A stretch of 8,468 bases of DNA. Origin: Promethearchaeota archaeon (lineage in GTDB: Archaea > Asgardarchaeota > Lokiarchaeia > Sigynarchaeales > SOKP01). The notes below the pieces were generated by a model. It was not told the DNA's origin and did no database searches. It worked only from the letters and a program-made list of their open reading frames with translations. The DNA lies in contig SDNV01000115.1 in assembly GCA_004524515.1 (NCBI GenBank), positions 1 to 8,468 of the forward strand, written 5' to 3'. The position numbers and the translations under genes were made by a program. Below, piece after piece: positions 1-5,387 of the stretch (the first letter of the stretch is position 1; the number at the start of each line of letters is the position of its first letter).

Positions 1-351
1 AAATGGCATATATATGGATTAGATTATGGAATTCCCGTTGAAATAGATGAATGGCTAAAGAAGGGACATCCTGTTATAGTTAATGTGAGCCGAACTATTA
101 TTCAAGAGGCAAAAAATATATATATGAATTTAAAAGTGATTTTCATTGAGGTACCCTTTGAAGTTACCATGGAGAGGATTAAGGAAAGGGGGAGAGAAGC
201 AGAAGAAAGGTTAAAAGAAAGGATCGAAAGAGCAAGAACTCATCAAGAATTACCTGAGGCCGATTTTGTAGTTGATAATTCCGGTAGATTAGAAGATGCT
301 ATTGAGCAATTTCTAAATATTGTAGTAAAAGTGGTTAGCGAGAATAAATAA
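1..351 (+). CDS. phnN: Ribose 1,5-bisphosphate phosphokinase, PhnN-like (5' truncated by window edge)
   Basis: The reading frame is open from base 1, so the start lies outside the window; a GTG at 85 is internal, because the codons before it already match the family. The visible 116 residues correspond to the last part of a roughly 190-residue guanylate-kinase-like protein. Recognisable blocks are WHIYGLDYGIPVEIDEWL, GHPVIVNVSR, VIFIEVPFEVTMERIKERGR, an arginine-rich LKERIERAR helix (the lid region) and ADFVVDNSG near the end. The N-terminal P-loop expected of the family is not in view. PhnN enzymes phosphorylate ribose 1,5-bisphosphate to PRPP with ATP, in phosphonate use or as a side route of ribose-bisphosphate metabolism. 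Which pathway applies cannot be told, because no phn or pentose-bisphosphate gene is in the window. A T-run (366-373) soon after the stop suggests the transcript ends there. Confidence 0.82.
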   Translation, partial: KWHIYGLDYGIPVEIDEWLKKGHPVIVNVSRTIIQEAKNIYMNLKVIFIEVPFEVTMERIKERGREAEERLKERIERARTHQELPEADFVVDNSGRLEDAIEQFLNIVVKVVSENK

Positions 352-364
352 TATATAAATTATG

Positions 365-373
365 CCTTTTTTT
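365..373 (+). terminator. Possible U-tract terminator after phnN-like gene
   Basis: A cc followed by seven T lies 14 bases after the phnN-like stop codon. Archaeal termination commonly uses U-runs without a strong hairpin, and none is seen here. Weak evidence on its own. Confidence 0.3.
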
Positions 374-428
374 AAATAAATTGAAATATTAAAAAACTTC
401 ATGTCTCTTATCTAAATTATTTTAAACC

Positions 429-467
429 TGATTCATATCAATAGATATATTAATACTCTATGAATCA
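429..467. repeat. 9-bp perfect inverted repeat upstream of homing endonuclease
   Basis: tgattcata (429-437) is followed 21 bases later by its exact reverse complement tatgaatca (459-467). It sits 22 bases before the endonuclease start and spans a TATA-like gatatatta (444-452). It could be an operator, an RNA hairpin in a 5' leader, or chance in AT-rich DNA. The arms contain G and C, which makes them less trivial than pure A/T palindromes. Confidence 0.5.
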
Positions 468-488
468 TAATTTAGTTAAAAAAAAATT

Positions 489-1247
489 ATGTATCCTTCA
501 ATCAACTTAGAGAAAGACAAAAAGCTAGCTGAAATATTTGGCATAATCTTAGGAGATGGTAATTTAAGTAAAAATGGTAATACAATAACAATAAAATTGA
601 ATATAATTAAAGAACCGAGATATGTAAATTATGTAATGGCCTTATCAAGAGAGATATTTAAAAAGAATCCAAATATTCAAAATCTTCCTAATAATCAAGC
701 AATCCAATTAAGAATCAATAGTAAAGAACTTGTAAGAAAACTTGTTTTGTTAGGATTACAAAAAGGAGATAAAGTAAAAAACCAGGTGGGAGTTCCAGAA
801 TGGATTAAAATTAATCGGGATTTTTGTAAAGGGTGTTTAAAGGGTTTATTAGATACTGATGGCTCAATTTTTCCAGTTATAAGTGAAAAAACTATTAAAA
901 TGAATTTTAAAAATAACTCAAAACCCCTTGTCAATGATTTTAAATATATGTGTGAGATTTTAGATATTCGAGTTTCAAAAATAATAGAAGGAATAACTGA
1001 CTCTTTTAGAGATAAAAAATTTAAATTTTATAAAGTTCATATTGGAGCAAAAGACCAAGTTGCTAAATTTCTTTATTTAGTGAAACCCATGAAATGGGAA
1101 TATCGATGGAGGAATATTAATATAATTTTTAAACAGAAAGGATTATCAATAGAAGATGCTTTCAAGTATAAATTAGAAAAGGAATTACGTTATTTTCCTC
1201 AAAAATTAATAGAAAATTTAAGAATAAATTCCAAAGATTTTTTTTAA
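489..1247 (+). CDS. LAGLIDADG homing endonuclease, two-motif monomer, free-standing
   Basis: A 252-residue protein with two LAGLIDADG helices: LAEIFGIILGDG at residues 13-24 (catalytic acid D23) and CKGCLKGLLDTDG at about 113-125 (acid D124). The roughly 100-residue spacing is that of single-chain, pseudo-dimeric enzymes which cut long asymmetric DNA sites. After each motif come the expected beta-strand stretches, for example NTITIKLN and TIKMNFKN, and the second domain ends with a basic K/R-rich tail. Both catalytic acids are present, so the enzyme may be active. The ATG at 489 follows an A-rich run and has no clear ribosome binding site. The gene is neither inside an obvious intron nor fused to an intein, but its stop is 36 bases before the tRNA-His gene with three introns. 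This suggests, without proof, that its target is or was in that tRNA. Codon use is very A/T-rich. Confidence 0.9.
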   Translation: MYPSINLEKDKKLAEIFGIILGDGNLSKNGNTITIKLNIIKEPRYVNYVMALSREIFKKNPNIQNLPNNQAIQLRINSKELVRKLVLLGLQKGDKVKNQVGVPEWIKINRDFCKGCLKGLLDTDGSIFPVISEKTIKMNFKNNSKPLVNDFKYMCEILDIRVSKIIEGITDSFRDKKFKFYKVHIGAKDQVAKFLYLVKPMKWEYRWRNINIIFKQKGLSIEDAFKYKLEKELRYFPQKLIENLRINSKDFF

Positions 1248-1250
1248 ATC
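1241..1250 (+). promoter_or_regulatory. TATA-like box for the tRNA-His gene
   Basis: tttttaaatc lies about 34-43 bases before the tRNA 5' end and overlaps the stop codon of the endonuclease gene. Allowing about 26 bases to a start site, transcription would begin near 1272, giving a short 5' leader for RNase P. It is placed by position and AT content only. Confidence 0.35.
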
Positions 1251-1299
1251 AATCATATTTTACTCTAGTTCCCTAAAAAAAATGGCCCGGTTAGTATAG

Positions 1300-1327
1300 A
1301 ACCTATAAATTTCTTTATGGTGTAAAA
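1300..1327 (+). other. tRNA-His intron 1 (D-loop)
   Basis: A 28-nt insertion after G15 of the D-loop, before tgg of the loop. The 5' end aacc (1300-1303) can pair with exon ggtt (1329-1332), a possible 4-bp central helix of a bulge-helix-bulge splice motif. Alternatively the intron folds on itself as acc-t-ataaa (1301-1309) with tttatggt (1314-1321). The 3' end is A-rich and followed by T. Boundaries come from fitting the cloverleaf. Confidence 0.75.
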
Positions 1328-1344
1328 TGGTTAGTATTGGGGAC

Positions 1345-1374
1345 ATATATAGAAATTATTTTCTAAGACCTTAA
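1345..1374 (+). other. tRNA-His intron 2 (anticodon loop, between positions 32 and 33)
   Basis: A 30-nt insertion between C32 and U33, 5' of the anticodon instead of the usual 37/38 site. It contains hairpin tagaaa (1350-1355) with tttcta (1360-1365). The intron bases tata (1346-1349) can pair with tgtg (1375-1378), which includes the anticodon, using two G-U pairs; this would be a relaxed splice motif. A start one base earlier is possible, giving A at position 32. Confidence 0.75.
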
Positions 1375-1400
1375 TGTGAATCCCTAGAGACGGGTTCGAT

Positions 1401-1429
1401 AGAACATAGGATATACCTCGTTCCAAAAA
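1401..1429 (+). other. tRNA-His intron 3 (T-loop, near positions 59/60)
   Basis: A 29-nt insertion inside the T-loop: ttcgat (1395-1400) is separated from the last loop base T (1430) and the 3' T-stem. The insert folds as gaac (1402-1405) with gttc (1420-1423) and agg (1408-1410) with cct (1416-1418). A one-base shift (1400-1428) gives an equally good loop, TTCGAAT. Without removing it the T-arm cannot form. Confidence 0.75.
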
Positions 1430-1443
1430 TCCCGTACCGGGCC

Positions 1444-1600
1444 CTCTTTGTAATTATCTTCTTAATTATTTCAGATTTAATTCTAAAATCGATATAATCC
1501 ATTTTGAAAGCAAAAAAAAGTGGAAGATTAAAATCTAAATATATATTTTCTATTATAATAAAAGGTAAAAAAATCAAGATTATATTTATTCTTTTTTACA
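1444..1600. other. tRNA 3' flank and promoter region of the cysteine-rich gene
   Basis: The tRNA is followed by pyrimidine-rich ctctttg and further T-rich sequence, which would serve as a U-rich terminator. taaatatatat (1536-1546) is the best TATA-like element for the gene at 1601, predicting a start near 1570. A small palindrome, agattaaaatct, lies at 1525-1536. No gene is seen; the minus-strand open frame here crosses the tRNA and has no coding character. Confidence 0.4.
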
Positions 1601-2062
1601 ATGTTAGAACATGAATTAGAACAAGATAAAATCCGTGATGTGCCCGGATGGGAACATATTGCTCCTGTTCCGATTTGTATGGGGGGAGATTATCGGGCGC
1701 TTACTTTTTGTTGTAAACCCGGTTATTCACTGACCTTTGCTTTTAAATGTAAGAGAGATGAAACCTTAAGAGAATTAGGAATTTCACAAGAAAAATTTAT
1801 GGCAATAAAAAATAAATTTTCAAAGGAAAACAACTGGGATTCTGAATATGTTTGTTTTGGCTCAATTTCTTATTGTTGTATGAGACGGGGGGGATGTCCT
1901 AATAGAGATTATGCTCTATCGATGAAGTATCCCAATAAATCTAAAGAAGAAATAATGAAGTTCTATTTTCAGAAGAAAAAAGAATTAGCGAAATTGATAT
2001 TAGAGGGTATCACTGACCCTATAGGCAGAAAGAAAGTAGAGCCTTACTTAGCTCTTTTTTAA
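1601..2062 (+). CDS. Methanogenesis marker 9 domain-like cysteine-rich protein
   Basis: A 153-residue soluble protein with two similar cysteine clusters. The first, after WEHIAPVPICMGGDYRALTF, has C26, C37-C38 and C50. The second, EYVCFGSISYCCMRRGGCP, has C85, C92-C93 and C99. Each half carries the order C, CC, C followed by a helix, so the protein looks like an internal duplication. This resembles what is annotated as methanogenesis marker protein 9 domain, a family of unknown function first noted in methanogens. The eight paired cysteines suggest iron-sulfur or zinc binding; that is inference. No methanogenesis gene is nearby, so the family name should not be read as function. The ATG at 1601 follows a T-rich leader without a clear ribosome binding site. 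There is no signal peptide or membrane segment, and the C-terminal third is Lys/Glu-rich and helical. Confidence 0.65.
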   Translation: MLEHELEQDKIRDVPGWEHIAPVPICMGGDYRALTFCCKPGYSLTFAFKCKRDETLRELGISQEKFMAIKNKFSKENNWDSEYVCFGSISYCCMRRGGCPNRDYALSMKYPNKSKEEIMKFYFQKKKELAKLILEGITDPIGRKKVEPYLALF

Positions 2063-2169
2063 GTATTATTTGTAATAAATAAAAAATGGGCTCCTAATTT
2101 TTTTAATATGAAATGCGTATATATTTCCATAACGGGTTGAATTAAGATTTTATAATAGTAAAAGAGATT

Positions 2170-2325
2170 GTGTTAAATTTGGAGGTTTTTAGCAATAAAT
2201 TATTTTTTTACATTATAGAGATAAATAATGCTGAAAATTATGATAGAATTGGAAAATCCATTTCAGAATTGAGTCCAAAAGAAAAAATTGTAGTTATTGA
2301 TATATTAAAATCTGAAAATCAATAA
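2170..2325 (+). CDS. Possible small protein or gene remnant (51 aa, GTG start)
   Basis: An open frame closed upstream by TAA at 2143 and ending at 2325. With GTG at 2170 it would encode 51 residues; the last part, SISELSPKEKIVVIDILKSE, has a protein-like helical and acidic/basic pattern. A ggagg (2181-2185) lies inside the frame and is not followed by ATG, GTG or TTG in this frame, so the start is doubtful. It may be a degraded gene end. I do not recognise a family. Confidence 0.22.
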   Translation: MLNLEVFSNKLFFYIIEINNAENYDRIGKSISELSPKEKIVVIDILKSENQ

Positions 2326-2371
2326 TCATTTATAAATATTTAATTAAAAACCAATAATTAATAAGGCAAAT

Positions 2372-2431
2372 ATGACGCTAAACCGCTTATTTGATAAAAA
2401 CCATAAGTTAATATTAGAAAATTATTATTAA
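2372..2431 (+). CDS. Possible 19-residue micro-ORF
   Basis: ATG at 2372 opens a short frame (MTLNRLFDKNHK...) to TAA at 2429-2431. A TATA-like tttataaat lies 35-43 bases upstream, at a distance that would give a start site just before this ATG. Its GC content in the first half exceeds the surroundings. It could be a leader, a small protein or chance. Confidence 0.15.
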   Translation: MTLNRLFDKNHKLILENYY

Positions 2432-2471
2432 ATATACACAAGAGAATTAAAACTCCATTTTTTAGGAAAAA

Positions 2472-3110
2472 ATGTCAGAAGACCAGAAACCTAGTTTATT
2501 AATAGAAAACCTTTGGGTAATTGAAAACCAATCGAAGTTATGTGTTTTTGAGGCGAATTATTCTGATTTCACTAAAGATAGAATATCTAAAGATATGGTT
2601 GGTTCTTTTTTAGCCGCATTGTTGACGTTTGCTAAAGAATCGTTTACTGATGAGATTCAATTCATCAAATTCTCTAATAGAAAAATTGTTTTTAAATTTT
2701 CTAAACATTTATTATTTGTAATTGCTTTTAGCGATAAAGATATCAACAAGGATCATCATATAAAAGAGATTAGTAATGAAATAGTGGAAAGATTTAATGA
2801 AAAATTCATCACAATTTTTGAGAATAATAATTGGAATGGAAATACTACTATTTTTGAAAGTTTTTCAGAAGATCTAAAAGAAATCGTAAAACGGGAGCCC
2901 TTAACAATCAAATTTATTGAATTTTTAGATATTAAAGAGCATTTTAAAAAATTTGAAAGCTTTATTAAAAAGAGAAAGAAGCACATCATTAAAAACAAAG
3001 AAAAAATTGAACAGATATATGCTAATTTAAAAAAGAATATCGGCTCCAAAGTGAATAATAGTGAATTCTTTGATCCTAAGTATAGTTCTTATAATCGGTT
3101 TTTAAGATAG
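2472..3110 (+). CDS. Longin-like domain protein
   Basis: A 212-residue protein. Residues about 9-140 show the pattern of a longin or profilin-like fold: strands LIENLWVIEN and SKLCVFEANY, helix VGSFLAALLTFAKES, strands IQFIKFS, KIVFKFS and HLLFVIAF, then a long helix from about 96 to 115 and a GN...FESF segment. Many Asgard archaeal proteins share this pattern, and longin domains in eukaryotes act in vesicle trafficking and as partners of small GTPases. That role here is only inferred by analogy. Residues about 141-190 are Lys/Glu-rich and predicted helical, with possible coiled coil. No membrane segment or signal peptide is present. The ATG at 2472 follows agg at -8. No small GTPase gene is visible within the window. 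Confidence 0.6.
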   Translation: MSEDQKPSLLIENLWVIENQSKLCVFEANYSDFTKDRISKDMVGSFLAALLTFAKESFTDEIQFIKFSNRKIVFKFSKHLLFVIAFSDKDINKDHHIKEISNEIVERFNEKFITIFENNNWNGNTTIFESFSEDLKEIVKREPLTIKFIEFLDIKEHFKKFESFIKKRKKHIIKNKEKIEQIYANLKKNIGSKVNNSEFFDPKYSSYNRFLR

Positions 3111-3157
3111 AAACAAGATTTCTAAAATCATTTTTGTCGAATGACATAAAAGAAAAA

Positions 3158-3166
3158 TTTTTATAT
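3158..3166 (+). promoter_or_regulatory. TATA box of the 52-residue gene
   Basis: ttttatatg ends 22 bases before the ATG at 3189. The usual spacing from an archaeal TATA box to transcription start puts the start at or next to that ATG, so the transcript would be leaderless or nearly so. Confidence 0.45.
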
Positions 3167-3188
3167 GCATCCTTAACATTATATTTTA

Positions 3189-3347
3189 ATGATTTTAGAG
3201 GAAGTAGAACCTCATCCCTATAGAAATGATCTATTTATTGATAGAATCATCACTCCTCATTCTCTTGTTAGAGAGGAGGATAAGAGAATCGTCAATCGTA
3301 TTCTTATTAAGGAATTTACTATTGAAAAGTTGGAAACATTTATCTAA
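3189..3347 (+). CDS. Small hypothetical protein, 52 residues
   Basis: ATG at 3189 to TAA at 3345-3347. The product begins MILEEVEPHPYRNDLF and contains EEDKRIVNRILIKEFTIEKL; it is charged, soluble and likely alpha-helical in the second half. Support for a real gene is a well placed TATA box, codon use with GC content a little above the flanks (gaggaggataagagaatc region), and a clean inverted repeat immediately after the stop. I do not recognise a family, and no domain or cysteine motif is present. It lies downstream of the longin-like gene on the same strand but 78 bases away with its own promoter. Confidence 0.5.
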   Translation: MILEEVEPHPYRNDLFIDRIITPHSLVREEDKRIVNRILIKEFTIEKLETFI

Positions 3348-3349
3348 TC

Positions 3350-3380
3350 TTTTATAATGTAAGGAATACAAATTATAAAA
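3350..3380. terminator. A/T inverted repeat between convergent genes
   Basis: ttttataat (3350-3358) and attataaaa (3372-3380) are exact 9-bp reverse complements, starting 2 bases after the stop of the 52-residue gene. The 3' end of the PAP2 gene on the other strand is 67 bases further on. The position suits a bidirectional terminator, but the arms are pure A/T and weak. Confidence 0.35.
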
Positions 3381-3446
3381 TAATACTCGAGTTTTATAAA
3401 AAAATAAAAAGAAAGGTATTAAAATTTAAACTAAATTCGAGAGCAC

Positions 3447-4457
3447 TTATTTTCGATTGATCTTGGTAAATATTAGTGGAGCTAAAAAGGTTAAAATAAA
3501 TGCAACTAAAGCATATCTTATAAATCTAAAATAGATATTACCTCTCACGATTAATCCTAACCCAAAATATATAGCTACTAGTATAATAAGCCCAATTATT
3601 AAGTTAACGCACTTCTGCTTTTTATTTAATTCTGATGGTTCATATTTAACATATTCACTTTCCAACAAATAGCCAACGCTAAGACCAAGCATAGCACCTG
3701 TAGTAGAACCGAAAGATCCCTCATCTGCATATGGAGGAGCATTTTTAACAAGTTCTAATCCCGATGTGGGAAATAATATTACTGCAATAGTAAAAAGTAA
3801 TACTGATACTACAATAGCGATTAGGAGTTTCATTGATAGACTCAATTTATTAATTTGCGGTGATATAAGAGGTTCCAAATAAATAAATACGATTAAAAAA
3901 CAAATACCAATAATATATCCCCCGATTACATCTTCGAGATCGTGGACACCAATAATCATTCTTGAGATTGAAATTAAAAATATCAAGATTGATAAGATAA
4001 TTGGAACAATATATGGTCTAGGCTTATCTTTGAACTCGTATGCGATATATCCCCAAACCGTTACCGCACTCTGAGTATGTCCAGAAGGAAATCCATATGT
4101 TGTCTCAATATACCCATATTCTTCACTTGGATCTCTGTTAGCAGGTGGTCTTGGATCTTGAAATATGTCCTTGATAAACGCATTGAGATATCCAGAAAGC
4201 AACAAGTTAAATCCCAAATTTTTAGCAAACCTTTTATCATATATAATATACAAGATGGCGATTATTACTATAAAAGCAATATCACTCCCTAAATTAGTTA
4301 TTATTTCAAAGACTGTTCGAACTAATGGATCCTCAATATAAAAAGCCTCGTTATAACCAAGAGCGAGTAGTATCATGCCGACAATAAAAACTATTACAGA
4401 CAACACTCCAATGATCATTAAAGCATTTTTAGAAAGTAGCTCTTCTTGATCTGACAT
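3447..4457 (-). CDS. PAP2-family membrane phosphatase
   Basis: A 336-residue multi-pass membrane protein with all three acid-phosphatase/vanadium-peroxidase motifs: K96-x6-R103-P104 (KDIFQDPRP), P124-S125-G126-H127 (FPSGHTQS) and S165-R166-x3-G170-x-H172-x3-D176 (SRMIIGVHDLED). H127, H172 and D176 are the expected catalytic set, so it should be active. Hydrophobic segments lie at about 12-34, 56-73, 128-141, 150-164, 178-195, 209-229, 284-304 and 312-331. The C-terminal third, with SFGSTTGAMLGLSVGYLLE at about 248-266, is an extension found in longer members. Likely substrates are lipid or isoprenoid (di)phosphates such as dolichyl or undecaprenyl diphosphate, but which one cannot be told. 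The start is well supported: gaggg lies 8 bases before ATG on the minus strand, with an A/T-rich TATA-like stretch further upstream (about 4473-4495). Confidence 0.92.
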   Translation of the reverse strand: MSDQEELLSKNALMIIGVLSVIVFIVGMILLALGYNEAFYIEDPLVRTVFEIITNLGSDIAFIVIIAILYIIYDKRFAKNLGFNLLLSGYLNAFIKDIFQDPRPPANRDPSEEYGYIETTYGFPSGHTQSAVTVWGYIAYEFKDKPRPYIVPIILSILIFLISISRMIIGVHDLEDVIGGYIIGICFLIVFIYLEPLISPQINKLSLSMKLLIAIVVSVLLFTIAVILFPTSGLELVKNAPPYADEGSFGSTTGAMLGLSVGYLLESEYVKYEPSELNKKQKCVNLIIGLIILVAIYFGLGLIVRGNIYFRFIRYALVAFILTFLAPLIFTKINRK

Positions 4458-4675
4458 TAAATTCCCTCATATAATTCGATTAAATTTATTTTATTTTTGA
4501 AAAAAATTATTAAATTTGTATATTATTAATGTTCGATTTATAAAAATTTAAACTTGGCTTATCTTTAAATTAATATTTAACTTAAGAAAATTAAGTCCGA
4601 AAAATTGAGTATACCAAAAAGAGTGCTAAAACTCAGTATCATCTTTCATATTTCTTTCCAAAATAATAAATGAGT
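4458..4675. other. Intergenic: PAP2 promoter and Hsp20 3' end
   Basis: 218 bases with no gene. Read on the minus strand, the region after the Hsp20 stop has gagt-tttagc-actc followed by five T (4634 down to 4616), a weak hairpin plus U-run that could end the Hsp20 transcript. A second A/T palindrome, cttaagaaaattaag, lies at 4581-4595. Near 4473-4495 is the A/T-rich promoter of the PAP2 gene. Confidence 0.35.
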
Positions 4676-5308
4676 TTAGTCTACCTTTATGTCTTTATGT
4701 TTTTCGTCTAGTTTTTTTAATTTAACTTCTAATATTCCGTTTTGAAGTCTTGCCTTGGCGTAATCAGAATTGATTGGACAAGGAAGTTCAACCTCTTTAC
4801 GATAATTTCTAGAATAACTACCAATTTTAGTTGAGATTGTTAAAGTTCGAGAGGTAGCTTTTATTTCAACATCTTCCTTTGTCACCCCCGGCATTTCAGC
4901 AATCACGATGATTTGATCATTTTCTTCATTGACTTCCACCATAGGCTCCCGTGCGGAATTCACTTCTGGTTCCCCTGAATAGGGTTCGGGTTTAATATTT
5001 CCAAAAGAATCAACTGTTGGTTTTCCATCAGGTCCAAATTTTAAATTAAATCCAGCGATATAGGGACCGGCCCCCCATGGAAATTTATCCTTATTTTCTA
5101 TCAAATATTTTCTCATTTCTTCCGGACTAAAATTTTGAAATTCTGGGGGTAATCCTTTTAAAATCTTATCAAGTATATCCTTAAATATTGTCTTGAACTG
5201 TTTAGATCGAAAGATTTTATTGGGATCAGAGAAAAATTTAAAGAAATCAAACGGGCTTTCAAAATCATCCTCATCGTCTGCATCCTCATCTTCATTTCTT
5301 TTAGGCAT
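4676..5308 (-). CDS. Hsp20/alpha-crystallin small heat-shock protein, archaeal long form
   Basis: A 210-residue protein with an alpha-crystallin domain at about 120-200: REPMVEVNEENDQIIVIAEMPGV, DVEIKATSRTLTIST, YRKEVELP and the hallmark NGILEVKL at 190-197. The last residues, KDIKVD, contain I-x-V, a plausible version of the C-terminal I-x-I/V oligomer contact. The N-terminal 120 residues are long for the family: an acidic stretch (EDEDADDEDD), a Phe-rich helical part (DFFKFFSD) and the block YIAGFNLKFGPDGKP...FGNIKPEP, which is typical of archaeal members. It should act as an ATP-independent holdase that binds unfolding proteins in the cytoplasm. It is divergent from the ATPase gene at 5503, with 194 bases between starts, so some regulation could be shared. 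The start ATG (5306-5308) is followed by the acidic N-terminus; no strong ribosome binding site is seen. Confidence 0.92.
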   Translation of the reverse strand: MPKRNEDEDADDEDDFESPFDFFKFFSDPNKIFRSKQFKTIFKDILDKILKGLPPEFQNFSPEEMRKYLIENKDKFPWGAGPYIAGFNLKFGPDGKPTVDSFGNIKPEPYSGEPEVNSAREPMVEVNEENDQIIVIAEMPGVTKEDVEIKATSRTLTISTKIGSYSRNYRKEVELPCPINSDYAKARLQNGILEVKLKKLDEKHKDIKVD

Positions 5309-5387
5309 AATATCATCAACTCAAAAATTTTTTGTTTATCTCAATATTAATTAAATTTAATAGTGAGTATTTAAATTACCTTCATAA

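Larger units (their letters stand above)
1284..1443 (+). tRNA. tRNA-His(GTG) interrupted by three introns
   Basis: Removing three segments gives a complete 73-nt cloverleaf. The acceptor stem gcccggt (1285-1291) pairs perfectly with accgggc (1436-1442). G at 1284 faces C at 1443, matching the G-1:C73 pair that identifies tRNA-His. Next come TA at positions 8-9, D-stem gtat (1294-1297) with gtat (1334-1337, two G-U pairs), A14 and G15, and GG of the D-loop at 1329-1330. The anticodon stem gggga (1339-1343) pairs with tccct (1381-1385); the loop is C (1344) plus TGTGAA (1375-1380), anticodon GTG at 1376-1378. A 4-nt variable loop follows. The T-stem acggg (1390-1394) pairs with cccgt (1431-1435) around TTCGAT-T. 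Introns are about 1300-1327, 1345-1374 and 1401-1429 (28, 30 and 29 nt), each able to form a hairpin. Exact splice points may shift by a base or two. Oddities: no intron at the usual 37/38 site, and a short variable loop with G rather than a pyrimidine at 48. The agreement of anticodon with G-1:C73 makes chance unlikely. Confidence 0.88.
2063..2471. other. Weakly coding intergenic stretch
   Basis: 409 bases between the cysteine-rich gene and the longin-like gene. It holds two TATA-like elements (ttttataata, 2148-2157; tttataaat, 2329-2337), a ggagg at 2181-2185 without a standard start codon at proper distance, a short open frame ending at 2325 and a 19-residue micro-frame at 2372-2431. A 6-bp inverted repeat, caaata/tatttg (2367-2372 and 2388-2393), overlaps the latter. 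Another A/T element, attaaatata (2427-2436), fits a promoter for the gene at 2472. No clear RNA gene is seen. Confidence 0.4.

Noticed and set aside
695..934. 79-residue open frame on the minus strand
   Set aside because: It lies wholly inside the LAGLIDADG gene, which has clear motifs; the minus-strand product has no recognisable pattern.
1289..1340. Direct repeat ggttagtat (1289-1297 and 1329-1337) as a possible target-site duplication of a mobile insertion
   Set aside because: Both copies are explained by tRNA structure: the first covers the acceptor end, positions 8-9 and the 5' D-stem, the second the D-loop and 3' D-stem. The same wording occurs in intronless tRNAs with the TAGTATAG...GGTTAGTAT layout.
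1344..1350. Anticodon within catatat, giving an Ile/Met-like tRNA with the intron after it
   Set aside because: There would be no U at position 33, while CTGTGAA with GTG has U33 and agrees with the G-1:C73 pair of tRNA-His.
1371..1577. 68-residue open frame on the minus strand
   Set aside because: It overlaps the tRNA-His exons and T-rich flank; the product is a low-complexity Ile/Phe-rich translation of A/T-rich DNA.
2756..3049. 97-residue open frame on the minus strand
   Set aside because: Shadow of the longin-like gene, whose plus-strand frame is longer and has a protein-like pattern; the minus product is Phe/Leu/Ser-rich.
4077..4292. 71-residue open frame on the plus strand
   Set aside because: Lies over the PAP2 catalytic motifs read from the other strand.
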